Origin: a virus
Virus record (IMG/VR): IMGVR_UViG_3300032265_002238
Span: 1 to 34,105 of that record
Strand: one strand, 5' to 3'
Length of the DNA stretch: 34,105 bases
How positions within the stretch are numbered: the stretch's first letter is position 1; every line of letters starts with the position of its first letter. Below are positions 6,282-14,428 of this stretch, piece after piece. The notes under the pieces are model-generated. The model made no database searches, was not told the DNA's origin, and saw nothing but the letters and a program-made list of their open reading frames with translations. The translations under genes and the position numbers were made by a program.

Positions 6282-8506
6282 TGTCAGACATCAACAGTGA
6301 AATAGAAAAGTGGGTAGCAAAAGCGCTTACCCCCAACCAAGTGTTTGCCCCTAAACCAATGCCTGTTGACCTCTACTCGGACAACGATGCTGTTCGTGCT
6401 GCTCAACTTTTGGAAGCAAAGGCAGCAGTTTTGGTTGGTATGCACGAGGCTCGCACCTTTGATGGTCGAGAGCCGTTTACTTTGGATGATTACACCGCTT
6501 TTGCTGCCGCCCACAAGGACATTGCCGAAGGACACCGCCTTCTGGGTGAGGAACTGAAGGCAAACCGCCCCGATGCACTTCAGGCGATTTCAGCACACGG
6601 CGATGCAATGGCGTATCACAACGATGCTTCCAAACTTGCCGAGATGATGCAACCGAGCGAGGACTTGGGCGAACGCAACAAGATGTGGCCCCATATGGAA
6701 AGCAACTCGTTCCGCTTTGGTCGAACAGCACCGTGGGATACCGAGGAAAAGCAATGGCGTAAGGCTCACCAAGCCTTCCTCACTTCGCAACTCGCCGCCC
6801 AAAAGACAGCCTTTGACACGGGTGTAGTGGAAAAGGGAGATGTCGCTGGACACGCCTTTCACGGCAACCAGTACACCGGCCCATTTGGGGGTTCGGCTGT
6901 AAGTGGACTAGACCCGAAAGTGCTGCAATACGAAGGCAAAACTGTTCGTATGTCTATGCCAACCCCAAGCGGCGAACCCCACATTATTGAGGGTCGTATC
7001 CGCACGGGGATGATTTCCGTCACCCCACCTCGTACCGGCTTTTTCTCACCCGACACGCCACCCCAAGAACCGCAACACATCAAGGTTGCCTACTTGCAAA
7101 CCAAGTCATCCGATTACCAGAACACCAAACAGCCTATTTATCCCTCAATGAAAATAGATGCCGTTCGTGTCGGTAGTAAGTGGCAAAACATCCAAAAGGC
7201 CACTAGTGAAATCCAAAAGGGTGACACCCCCGGACACCCCTTCCACGGAAACCAATGGACTACGGGGCAACTTGCCGCAGCAAACAACGAAGTAAGGCGC
7301 TTGCAGAACGATGCTTACAATAGTGACAGTCTGGATGGGTACGACAACATTGTTGACAAGCACGCACAAATCGCAGATGCCCATCGTGCGCTTGCTGCAC
7401 AGGCACGAGCAGAAGGCCGACCCTCGGATGCAAAGGTTCACGAACGAGCCGCCTTCCGACACGATGAAGCGGCAGAGCAGAACCTCTTTCTCCACGGTTC
7501 TGTTTTTAACGACTTTGGGAGGGCAAAGCAGGCAACTGACGATGCCGTTAATGCATCGCTAGATGCTCTGCCACTTGTAAAGTCTGTTAGTGAAATAACG
7601 AAGGGTGACTTACCCGGACATCCGTTCCGAGGAAACCAGTACACATCTTTGGGTGAAAAGGCTTCAGACCTTGCCAAAGCCGTAAAGAAACTTAATAGTC
7701 GCTCAACACCCGACGAAATCCGTAGCCTTGCCAAAGTCCACGAGCAAGTTGCTAACCAGCACTTTGCGGTATCTCGTCAAAGTGCTGAAATGCGCCATCT
7801 GACTGACCCTTCCGAGGTTGGACAAAAGACATACGACAACCTTGTTTCCACATCCGCAGTTGAGGGCGATAAGCACTTGGATGCTGGATACAGACACAAT
7901 GACACCGCAGACAAACTGTATTACGCCGCCGAACTGAAGGAACAAGGTTCACCATCTGCCTCATCTAGTGTCCTTGCCAACGCCAAGATTTCCTCGGCAA
8001 ATGCCGCCGATGCCAGCAAAGAAGCCGCTTCATCAGGTGTTCATTGGCCCGTAGGCGACCCAGAGTTTGCCCAACACGAGGAAGCCGTTGCTTTGGGCAA
8101 GTCTGCTGAAATCATCCAAAAGGGCGATGTGGTAGGTCACGTATTCCACGGCAACCAGTACAAGGGTGGCACTTCATCCATCCCCGACAATGTTGGACAC
8201 CGTGACTTTGACCCAAACACCACCTTGTCGCAAATCGGCAAGATGAACATCTTGGCTGTGAGTGGTGGAAAAGTCCACTCTATTCACGACACCGATGGCA
8301 AGGCTATCGGTGTGGAACTCCCTGTTTCCAGCGGCTACAAGGTGCGAGTGTTCCTGCGAGATGACGATACCTACACCGTTCAGCGTGTCCACCGTGACAA
8401 TGTGAAGGGCGAGGAAACGGGCGTGTTTGCCGACCAAGTTGGTGAAAGTGTATATCAAGCAGGTATGTACAAGTCAAACCCCTTCGGTGGACACCAGCCC
8501 CGATAA
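6281..8506 (+). CDS. Modular cargo-like protein with four GHxFxGNQ units
   Basis: 741 residues. An N-terminal amphipathic helix (MSDINSEIEKWVAKAL) resembles the start of three or four proteins downstream. Four KGD-x-x-GHxFxGNQ units begin near residues 185, 313, 441 and 614 and divide the protein into blocks: a helical block with several His (1-180), a beta block (200-305), two His/Ala-rich helical blocks (327-430 and 455-600; for example HAQIADAHRALAAQA and VHERAAFRHDEAAEQN), and a C-terminal domain from about 648 (TLSQIGKMNILAVSGG ... GYKVRVFL ... DTYTVQRVHRDNVKGE). That last domain is familiar from many actinophage proteins but has no function known to me. No enzyme motif is seen. From its place behind the head protease and the shared modules I infer a virion-packaged or head-associated protein. 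Confidence 0.85.
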   Translation: MSDINSEIEKWVAKALTPNQVFAPKPMPVDLYSDNDAVRAAQLLEAKAAVLVGMHEARTFDGREPFTLDDYTAFAAAHKDIAEGHRLLGEELKANRPDALQAISAHGDAMAYHNDASKLAEMMQPSEDLGERNKMWPHMESNSFRFGRTAPWDTEEKQWRKAHQAFLTSQLAAQKTAFDTGVVEKGDVAGHAFHGNQYTGPFGGSAVSGLDPKVLQYEGKTVRMSMPTPSGEPHIIEGRIRTGMISVTPPRTGFFSPDTPPQEPQHIKVAYLQTKSSDYQNTKQPIYPSMKIDAVRVGSKWQNIQKATSEIQKGDTPGHPFHGNQWTTGQLAAANNEVRRLQNDAYNSDSLDGYDNIVDKHAQIADAHRALAAQARAEGRPSDAKVHERAAFRHDEAAEQNLFLHGSVFNDFGRAKQATDDAVNASLDALPLVKSVSEITKGDLPGHPFRGNQYTSLGEKASDLAKAVKKLNSRSTPDEIRSLAKVHEQVANQHFAVSRQSAEMRHLTDPSEVGQKTYDNLVSTSAVEGDKHLDAGYRHNDTADKLYYAAELKEQGSPSASSSVLANAKISSANAADASKEAASSGVHWPVGDPEFAQHEEAVALGKSAEIIQKGDVVGHVFHGNQYKGGTSSIPDNVGHRDFDPNTTLSQIGKMNILAVSGGKVHSIHDTDGKAIGVELPVSSGYKVRVFLRDDDTYTVQRVHRDNVKGEETGVFADQVGESVYQAGMYKSNPFGGHQPR

Positions 8507-8513
8507 ACCAAGA

Positions 8514-8541
8514 TTTAGAAATAATGGGATAGCATTATCCC
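8514..8541 (+). promoter_or_regulatory. Promoter with TAGCAT -10 inside a small inverted repeat
   Basis: TAGCAT (8530-8535) lies 32 nt before the ATG at 8568. TTTAGAAA (8514-8521), a weak relative of the boundary element, lies 8 nt upstream. GGGATA (8526-8531) and TATCCC (8536-8541) form a 6-bp inverted repeat around GCAT, so the -10 itself is palindromic and could be an operator. Confidence 0.4.
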
Positions 8542-8567
8542 CGTAAGCCCCTAGAAAGGTAAGTCCT

Positions 8568-9371
8568 ATGTCAGACATCAACGCCGAAGTGACCGAGTGG
8601 GTCGTTAACTTTTGGAAGCAGGCCGAGCCTGTCGCTAGTGAAATCGAGGCTGACGAGGCTGACATCGAAAAGGGCGGTCGAGGTTCGGGTGAACATCAAG
8701 GACACCCTTTCCGTGGAAACCGCTACACCAGCGGCGTTCAGTCTGCTAATCACCACGAAGTGCGCCCCGGCACGGAACACTACGGTCACGCACAGCACTT
8801 GACCGCCGCATCAGCACACATTGCTGCGGGTCGTGCGGCAATGGCACACGGCGAGTTTGGCATTGCCCACTCGCACTTTAACGAAGCCGCCTACCACGCT
8901 TCGCAGGCTTCGAGCCAAATCGTTCACGGTGCTGGAAACCGTGAGATGGGCCACCACGCCGAACTCCTTTACCACGCTGCCCACCACGCTGGCGATGCCG
9001 CTGAAAAGGCTTCCTACCTGACGAACCAGCATCAGGATGCTATCCGTTCGGGTCGTGGCACGACTGTCGTGACCCGTGAGCAGTTGCTTGACACCTCGGC
9101 TGGTCAGGCCGTTCCCTCAACGAACAATGTTGGTAATATTGCAAGTTATTCGCCCCTTATCCCCGGTGCATCGGCAAGTGACCGTATTCTCACCACCGAG
9201 GAACTTGGCAACGCTGCCGCTGGCGCTCGTGCCAACGCTGAAGCCCAGAGCAACATCCTCGCTGCCGCCGACAACGCCGTGAACTCGGCTCGTGGTCTTT
9301 ACGCCCCCGCCACTATTGGTAGTAGCACGGGTCGTTCATATGGTAGTGGTCAAATCGCTTCTGGTCAATAG
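8568..9371 (+). CDS. His-rich helical cargo-like protein with one GNQ unit
   Basis: 267 residues, ATG after AGAAAGG. The N-terminus (MSDINAEVTEWVVNFWKQ) repeats the helix of gene 6281. One long-form GNQ unit (residues 35-53, KGGRGSGEHQGHPFRGNRY) follows. Residues 58-155 are a striking His/Ala helical block with about sixteen His in 100 residues (EHYGHAQHLTAASAHI, HGEFGIAHSHFNEAAYHA, HHAELLYHAAHHAGDAAEKA). The remainder is Ala/Asn/Ser-rich and partly helical. The His spacing (i, i+3/i+4) would put many imidazoles on one helix face, which suggests metal or polyanion binding; that is inference. It is encoded directly upstream of dps. Confidence 0.8.
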   Translation: MSDINAEVTEWVVNFWKQAEPVASEIEADEADIEKGGRGSGEHQGHPFRGNRYTSGVQSANHHEVRPGTEHYGHAQHLTAASAHIAAGRAAMAHGEFGIAHSHFNEAAYHASQASSQIVHGAGNREMGHHAELLYHAAHHAGDAAEKASYLTNQHQDAIRSGRGTTVVTREQLLDTSAGQAVPSTNNVGNIASYSPLIPGASASDRILTTEELGNAAAGARANAEAQSNILAAADNAVNSARGLYAPATIGSSTGRSYGSGQIASGQ

Positions 9372-9380
9372 TTTTCACTA

Positions 9381-9839
9381 ATGAAGGTCACGAAGGAAAC
9401 CAATAGTGCATTATCGGCGGCGTTAGCGACCTGTCTCGCCAATGCCACGATTATGTATCACCGTGTTCACGGTTTCCATTGGAACATTGTCGGCCCTGAC
9501 TTTCCTCAATGGCACAGCAAGTTTGAGGAAATCTACGATGATGTCTATGGCTCGCTTGACCCCCTTGCTGAAAACATCCGCAAGATAAGTGGCGTAGCCC
9601 CGTTCCGTTTGTCGGACTTGGCTATCCGTGCGACTGTTGCTGATGACAATGTGGGTGACTACTCTCCCCAAACCCTTATCAGCAGTCTGTTGGCCACGAA
9701 CTACGGCGTTCTTGACAGCCTGAACAATGCGTTCCAAATGGCTAATAGTGCAAATCAGCAGGGTATTGCCAACTTCCTCGCAGAGCGTATTGACGCTCAC
9801 CAAAAGTGGAACTGGCAACTTTCAGTCTCTAGGGGTTAA
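9381..9839 (+). CDS. dps: Dps / ferritin-like DNA-protection protein
   Basis: 152 residues, the normal Dps length. The four-helix ferritin-like fold is recognisable from YHRVHGFHWNIVGPDF and WHSKFEEIYDDVYGSLDPLA, then ENIRKI. By alignment to E. coli Dps (H51, H63, D67, D78, E82), the ferroxidase ligands here are H33, H45, E49, D60 and E64, so iron binding and oxidation look intact. Dps proteins form 12-mers that store iron, detoxify peroxide and condense DNA. The gene starts 10 nt after the previous stop, lies between two GNQ-module genes, and has no GNQ unit itself. A phage dps inside a presumed virion-cargo cluster suggests protection or condensation of the packaged or incoming genome. That role is inference; the family call is firm. 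Confidence 0.93.
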   Translation: MKVTKETNSALSAALATCLANATIMYHRVHGFHWNIVGPDFPQWHSKFEEIYDDVYGSLDPLAENIRKISGVAPFRLSDLAIRATVADDNVGDYSPQTLISSLLATNYGVLDSLNNAFQMANSANQQGIANFLAERIDAHQKWNWQLSVSRG

Positions 9840-9841
9840 GT

Positions 9842-10855
9842 ATGTCAAATCTTGATGCTGAAATCGTTGCTTGGATTTCCAAAGCACTAGTCGTAAAGGG
9901 CGGTCAAGGTTCGGGCGCACAGCCCGGTCACGCCTTTAATGGCAACCAATGGACTTCTGCTTCTGGTGGAAAGCGCGAACAGGCTTTTGCTGGCGAGGGT
10001 GCAACCCCGTTCTCTGGCAACCAGTACCCCAAGCCCAACTGGGGTGACAAAAACCTCACGCCGAAGTCGCTGGCAAATGTCAAGGTCAACGAAGGTGAAA
10101 CCAAGACCGCCGCACAGATTATGGAAGCGGTCACTCGCTACGCTGATGCCCACCCCGACACGATGCAGGGCTACTCCGACAAGGCCAGCCACGAGAAGTT
10201 TATTGCTGAACACGAGGATGCTATTCCAAAGTGGCTCTCCGACAGGGTGACCCAGAAGGATGTGGATGTCCTAGAGGACAACAACTACCACACGGCAAAC
10301 ACCGTCATCGCTGACCGCCGCCCCGACTTGGGTGGTTGGAATAGCCAAAAGGCTCTCGCACAGTGGGACAAATACAAGTCCGTTAGTGAAATCGCCAAGG
10401 GAGACAGTCCGGGTCATCCGTTCAGGGGAAACCAATACGCCCAAGCACCCGCTAGTGCGACAGACAACCTGAAAATGGTCAGGGGTCGTGCTGTTATTGA
10501 CGAACCTGCGGTTCAGGCGAACATTGACCACTTTACGCAGGTCGCACAAGAACACACTAACCAAGCCAACCAACACGCCGAAGCCGTTGCTGAACTTCAG
10601 GCTCGCATTGCCGAACACGAACGGGCTGGACAAATCCACCTTGATGCGGCAGGACTAGCACGACAAGTTGCTGATGACGAGCGTGAACTTAGCGACCCCG
10701 AAGGCGCCACCGATTTTCTATCTAGTCTGCCAAAGGGCGTAAGCCCCCTCATCGGTGAGGCATCTAATGGTTATACCTACGCAGAAAATCGCCAAAACTC
10801 TATCGCTGCTTCAGAAGCGGCACGACAAGCCACCGAAAGGGCCAACAGACTATGA
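9842..10855 (+). CDS. Modular cargo-like protein with three GNQ units
   Basis: 337 residues, starting 3 nt after the dps stop. The N-terminus MSNLDAEIVAWISKAL is the shared amphipathic helix, followed at once by a long-form unit (residues 19-37, KGGQGSGAQPGHAFNGNQW), a degenerate unit (51-62, ATPFSGNQY) and, at 186-199, the canonical KGDSPGHPFRGNQY. Between the second and third units lies a compact helical block (QIMEAVTRYADAHPD ... EKFIAEHEDAIPKWLSDRV) that I do not recognise. After the last unit comes a His/Ala coiled block (IDHFTQVAQEHTNQANQHAE, ARIAEHERAGQIHLDAAGLA). Its stop overlaps the next start (ATGA). No enzymatic motif is visible, and function is unknown. Confidence 0.82.
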   Translation: MSNLDAEIVAWISKALVVKGGQGSGAQPGHAFNGNQWTSASGGKREQAFAGEGATPFSGNQYPKPNWGDKNLTPKSLANVKVNEGETKTAAQIMEAVTRYADAHPDTMQGYSDKASHEKFIAEHEDAIPKWLSDRVTQKDVDVLEDNNYHTANTVIADRRPDLGGWNSQKALAQWDKYKSVSEIAKGDSPGHPFRGNQYAQAPASATDNLKMVRGRAVIDEPAVQANIDHFTQVAQEHTNQANQHAEAVAELQARIAEHERAGQIHLDAAGLARQVADDERELSDPEGATDFLSSLPKGVSPLIGEASNGYTYAENRQNSIAASEAARQATERANRL

Positions 10856-12012
10856 CCAACCCTTTTTCACTAGCCAGCCTTGCCCCCACTTGGGTCAAGG
10901 CAACCGCCATCCTGAAGGGCGATACGCCGGGGCATCCGTTTCGTGGCAACCAATACGCCAGCGCACATTCGCTTTCCGACAAGGCAACTAACCTGAACAA
11001 CAAGGTTCAACAGGGAACCGACGATTACGCTACTGGTCCCTATCAGGTCACATCGTTCCACGCCGAGGTCGCTGACGAACACCGTGGCATTGCCGAGCAG
11101 CACCGAGCCAGCATTGGTGCGCTGAAGCAGGAAGCGCAGAAGGCACAGGATGAAGGCAAGCCGATTTTGGCTAGTCACATCGTTAGTGAAATGCAAGCGC
11201 ACGCAGACGCGGCGCGAGCGCACGAGGAAGCCGCTGACAGCCACGAGAAAGTTGTTGACCTCGCTCTCAACCCCCGTGCTGGTGACTGGTCACGGCAAGA
11301 GGATGAAGCCACCCACGCTACGAAACTTGCTGATTTGGCTTCAGGACAGGCAGCACAGGCCGAGTTTAAGACGAACTCGCTTCCCCAGACCCAAGGTAGC
11401 CGTACTGTCTCAATGCCCAACGCCAACGGTAATCCCACGCTGGTTGCCAATGTTGAGCGCCACAGCATCTTTGATAAGTCTGCTGAAATCACGAAGGGTG
11501 ACCTGCCGGGACACGACTTTCACGGCAACCAATGGCAAGTTGTTGGAGTAAGTAGTCGCAAAAACGAAAACACCCTTCACGGCCCACGCCACGCTGCTGT
11601 CCTCGCTACTGCCCTCGCACAGCGCGTTCGGGCAAATGACAACAATACGCCAGCGTTTGATAAGAATGTGCTTGCTTGGCGCGAACAGCACCAAAAACTT
11701 GCCGAGTACCACGCCCGCCGTGCGAGCGAAATGCGAGCAAAGGCAGACACCGCTTGGAAACAACACCGCAATGCAGATGATGAGGAAGTTTCCAGCATCA
11801 AGCACGACAAGGCGGCACAAGCCCACCTTGATGCGGCAAGGACTATGAAAAACGCAATGGCTGGCGCTCCGGGGTTTGTTTCACCAGCCTCACAAGCCGC
11901 CGCCGAAGCCAGCCGTGCCGCTTTGGAAAGTGATGTCGCAGCAACTTCCATCTTGGGTCGCAACGGCGCTTGGGGTAAGGGTGTTGTAAACCGAGCCAAG
12001 TACGGTGATTAG
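10852..12012 (+). CDS. Modular His/Ala-helical protein with two GNQ units
   Basis: 386 residues, coupled to the previous gene by a 4-nt ATGA overlap. The short N-terminus (MTNPFSLASLAPTWVKATA) keeps only the W-V-K-A end of the shared helix. GNQ units lie at residues 22-35 and 215-228, and each is followed by a His/Ala-rich helical block: HAEVADEHRGIAEQHRASIG and MQAHADAARAHEEAADSHEK after the first, WREQHQKLAEYHARRASEMR and KHDKAAQAHLDAARTMKNAM after the second. The two halves therefore look like an internal duplication of [unit + His/Ala helix bundle]. No catalytic motif, membrane segment or signal peptide is seen. Confidence 0.82.
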   Translation: MTNPFSLASLAPTWVKATAILKGDTPGHPFRGNQYASAHSLSDKATNLNNKVQQGTDDYATGPYQVTSFHAEVADEHRGIAEQHRASIGALKQEAQKAQDEGKPILASHIVSEMQAHADAARAHEEAADSHEKVVDLALNPRAGDWSRQEDEATHATKLADLASGQAAQAEFKTNSLPQTQGSRTVSMPNANGNPTLVANVERHSIFDKSAEITKGDLPGHDFHGNQWQVVGVSSRKNENTLHGPRHAAVLATALAQRVRANDNNTPAFDKNVLAWREQHQKLAEYHARRASEMRAKADTAWKQHRNADDEEVSSIKHDKAAQAHLDAARTMKNAMAGAPGFVSPASQAAAEASRAALESDVAATSILGRNGAWGKGVVNRAKYGD

Positions 12013-12023
12013 CAGTACAAGTA

Positions 12024-12045
12024 TTTCCAAATAACGGTGTAGCAT
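12024..12045 (+). promoter_or_regulatory. Promoter with TTTCCAAA element and TAGCAT -10
   Basis: TTTCCAAA (12024-12031) and, 8 nt later, TAGCAT (12040-12045), 28 nt before the ATG at 12074, which has GAAAGG as SD. The spacing matches the 4123-4147 promoter. There is no standard -35. Confidence 0.42.
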
Positions 12046-12073
12046 TTCACCAGAACCCGAAAGGATTAGCCAG

Positions 12074-13549
12074 ATGATTAAAGTTCCCAGCACTAACCCA
12101 ACGACTGTCTCCTTCGTGCAGAAGGGTGTGGACAAGAACGCAGGTCGCATTGCTTCCGAGCAAATCACCAAGGCTGCGACTGCCGAAGTTGTGGCTCGCA
12201 CCGAGTTTGAGAACGCCAACTACCGCCTGACGAAGGCTACCGAGGCTCTTTCGGCTAGTGAAATCGCTTACCAAGAGGCTGTCGCTAAGTCCTCGTGGAA
12301 CAAAGAAACCGTTCGTGCCGCTTACAACAACACTCTGGTTGGCTTCCGTGAGGCTGACCGCAATGCTGAAATCGCCGCCGAGAAGTTTGCGAAGGCTAAG
12401 GCTGCTTTGGCTGGACTTCGTGAAGTCGCTAAGGCAGAAATCAGCAACGGCGAGGAACTGAAGGCGGCTGTCAAGAACGCCAAGACCCCGGCTGACCGCA
12501 AGGCTTGCGTTGATGCAGCCGAGCGCCTGAAGTTGGTGTTTTTCTTGCCAAAGGGCTGGAAGGCTGAAGCCGACAAGATGCAAAAGGCAGTTGACCGTGC
12601 ATCGTTGCTTGATGCTGAAAAGCAGGCTCTGGCTGTCAAGGACACCGACCCTGCAAAGGCGATGGAAATCCTGAACAACATTGCTGACCAATACGCAGTC
12701 GAGGCTGGCAAGGCTCGTGAAGCCGGTGACATCCCTCGTCACAGCGCCCTCGCTCTTGAAGGTGGTCGTGTGCGTGGTTTGGCTACCCAAATCCGTCAGG
12801 AAGGCTTTGACAACAAGTATCCCGTGCAGGACATCAAGGACATCCCTAACCTGCCGTTTGCCAACACCAATAAGTCCATCCGAAAGGAAGTTGTAATGCC
12901 CGATGCAAAGATTTTGGTTATCTGCCCCTCTTGTGGTGGTGATGACAACGATGCCCCCTCTTGCCCGATGTGTGGCGGTTCGATGCTCGTTTCACCGCAG
13001 ACCGCAAACGCGGCGTGGGATGACAGTTCCGACAGTTCGGATGACGGTTCCGCACCCGGTATGCAGTTCACCACGAAGGCTCTGCTCACCCGTGACTTTG
13101 AGAAGTCGTTTGGCTTCCAAAACTACATTTTCAGTAAGGGTGGCCCCGGTTCGGGCGAGCATCCCGGACACCCCTTCCGTGGCAACCAGCACACGGGCGG
13201 TATCAAGGTCAATGGTCGCTACATCCACGAGCGTGAAGGCCACAAGGTCACCACGGCTCGCTACAACGAGGGTGTGAAGGCTCACGAGACTGCCGCCGAA
13301 GCAATGAAGGCTATCGCTCGTGGTCACGAAAGTCAGGGTCGCTACGCTAAGGCAGCCGAGGCTATGCGCGCCGCCTCCGACCATCACAAGATGGCGGCTG
13401 GCTTCCACGAGGGTCTTTCTGGCATCCACGAGCGTGTTCACGGCGATGCAGTTGCTCACGACACAGAGCGTGGTCTTGCTGCCCAGCAGCGTGTTTACCA
13501 GACCCGTGCGAGCGCCGAGGCAGACCGCCTCTCCGCGCTGGCTGCGTAG
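12074..13549 (+). CDS. Coiled-coil / zinc-ribbon protein with one GNQ unit and His/Ala tail
   Basis: 491 residues. The N-terminal 270 residues form a long Ala/Lys/Glu coiled coil (ATAEVVARTEFENANYRLTK, then EAALSAS-type heptads). A zinc ribbon follows, C284-P-S-C287 ... C297-P-M-C300, then a short acidic Ser/Asp stretch (DDSSDSSDDGS) reminiscent of the tract in the head protease. A long-form GNQ unit at 355-373 (KGGPGSGEHPGHPFRGNQH) leads into a C-terminal His/Ala helical block (VKAHETAAEAMKAIARGHES, ASDHHKMAAGFHEGLSGIHE). It has its own promoter with a TAGCAT -10. Only the last 140 residues resemble its GNQ relatives, so it looks like a fusion. Function unknown; a scaffold-like or DNA-binding internal head protein is possible. 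Confidence 0.82.
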   Translation: MIKVPSTNPTTVSFVQKGVDKNAGRIASEQITKAATAEVVARTEFENANYRLTKATEALSASEIAYQEAVAKSSWNKETVRAAYNNTLVGFREADRNAEIAAEKFAKAKAALAGLREVAKAEISNGEELKAAVKNAKTPADRKACVDAAERLKLVFFLPKGWKAEADKMQKAVDRASLLDAEKQALAVKDTDPAKAMEILNNIADQYAVEAGKAREAGDIPRHSALALEGGRVRGLATQIRQEGFDNKYPVQDIKDIPNLPFANTNKSIRKEVVMPDAKILVICPSCGGDDNDAPSCPMCGGSMLVSPQTANAAWDDSSDSSDDGSAPGMQFTTKALLTRDFEKSFGFQNYIFSKGGPGSGEHPGHPFRGNQHTGGIKVNGRYIHEREGHKVTTARYNEGVKAHETAAEAMKAIARGHESQGRYAKAAEAMRAASDHHKMAAGFHEGLSGIHERVHGDAVAHDTERGLAAQQRVYQTRASAEADRLSALAA

Positions 13550-13566
13550 TTTCCAAAACTCGCCAC

Positions 13567-13616
13567 TAGCCGCCACTACTGAAATCCCGAAGTCTGGGGT
13601 AAAGTAGTGGCGGTTA
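13567..13616 (+). promoter_or_regulatory. Long inverted repeat overlapping a possible -10
   Basis: CCGCCACTACT (13570-13580) and AGTAGTGGCGG (13603-13613) are perfect 11-bp arms; with flanking bases the stem is 14 bp with one G-U pair and a 22-nt loop. TAAAGT (13600-13605), a possible -10 for the gene at 13639, sits at the base of the right arm. The left arm is preceded by another CGCCACTA (13561-13568), a direct repeat. It could be a terminator without a U-tract, or an operator. Confidence 0.5.
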
Positions 13617-13638
13617 GTCATATTTGAGGGGTCAACCA

Positions 13639-14238
13639 ATGCGTAATCCATTTGAGGCAGAAGCACTTGCGAGTGAGTTGTCACAATGGGTCGCAAAGGC
13701 TCGTCAGGTGGAAATCCACAAGGCTGGCAACGCACAGGGTCTTATTGACTGGTACAACAACGGTGCTGATGGGCAAATCCAATGGGGTAGCGAGGGTGAC
13801 TTTGATGCCTGTGTCGCTATTGCTGGAAAATACCTTGACAACCCGCAGGGTTTCTGTCAACTTCGCCACATAGATGCAACAGGTGGGCCTGCTGGAAAAG
13901 CCCCCGGCGAAATCCAAAAGGGCGACAAACCCGGTCATCCTTTTCACGGAAATCAGCACGTCAAGGTTGACGAGGGGGGGCAACCCGTAGCGGTCAAGAT
14001 GACCCGTGTAGCACCCGGCTACTACACGCACAACGACCTTGCTGGAAACACTTGGCGCATTGAGCAAGTGCAAGGCCGTGACGACCGTGGCTACGGGAAC
14101 GAAAACGGCAAGTGGCAAGCCACGACAACTGGCGGAGAACACCTGCTTGAAGCACCGGCAGACACATTGAGCGAAATGCGTGACGCTCTATTGGAACACA
14201 ACCAAAGACTTGCCGAAAGAACTAATGATGGAAGTTAG
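13639..14238 (+). CDS. GNQ-module protein with a conserved actinophage domain
   Basis: 199 residues from ATG 13639 (SD GAGGGG, 7 nt away); an in-frame TTG at 13624 is less likely. The first helix (EAEALASELSQWVAKARQVE) resembles the shared N-terminal helix. Residues about 32-80 (GLIDWYNNGADGQIQWGSEG, then FDACVAIAGKYLDNPQGFCQ and LRHIDATG) form a domain I know from many actinophage structural-region proteins, without a defined function. The GNQ unit is at 94-107. The C-terminal 90 residues are mixed beta/alpha with APGYYTHNDLAGNTWRIEQV. It overlaps the next gene by 14 nt. The domain context suggests the same virion-associated set; no enzyme residues are evident. Confidence 0.8.
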   Translation: MRNPFEAEALASELSQWVAKARQVEIHKAGNAQGLIDWYNNGADGQIQWGSEGDFDACVAIAGKYLDNPQGFCQLRHIDATGGPAGKAPGEIQKGDKPGHPFHGNQHVKVDEGGQPVAVKMTRVAPGYYTHNDLAGNTWRIEQVQGRDDRGYGNENGKWQATTTGGEHLLEAPADTLSEMRDALLEHNQRLAERTNDGS

Positions 14239-14425
14239 CGACTTTTTCAGCGACAACCTCGCCCCCAAGACCACCAAGACTTTGGAAGCCGAGAAACTGA
14301 CGAAGGCAGTCAAGACCGGCTCGTGGGATTTCAGCACTAATGGGCTTCTGAAGGTAGCCGTTCCTGTGGCAGTCAAGCGTGTCAGGGATTTGGACTTCAG
14401 CACGAACGCCCTGCTCTCGGAGTAG
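14225..14425 (+). CDS. Small protein with a duplicated DFSTN motif
   Basis: 66 residues from ATG 14225, which overlaps the previous gene by 14 nt; the longer frame at 14180 would lie wholly inside that gene. The sequence holds two near-identical nonapeptides, WDFSTNGLL and LDFSTNALL, about 25 residues apart, with different codons. Lys and Thr are frequent in the N-terminal half (KTTKTLEAEKLTKAVKTG). The next gene begins 3 nt after its stop. I do not recognise a family. It may be a small partner of the large protein that follows. Confidence 0.65.
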   Translation: MMEVSDFFSDNLAPKTTKTLEAEKLTKAVKTGSWDFSTNGLLKVAVPVAVKRVRDLDFSTNALLSE

Positions 14426-14428
14426 GCA

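Noticed and set aside
6833-6880. KGD as an integrin-binding or collagen-like motif
   Set aside because: The conserved core is GHxFxGNQ and the D is replaced by G or E in several copies, so KGD alone carries no special meaning here.
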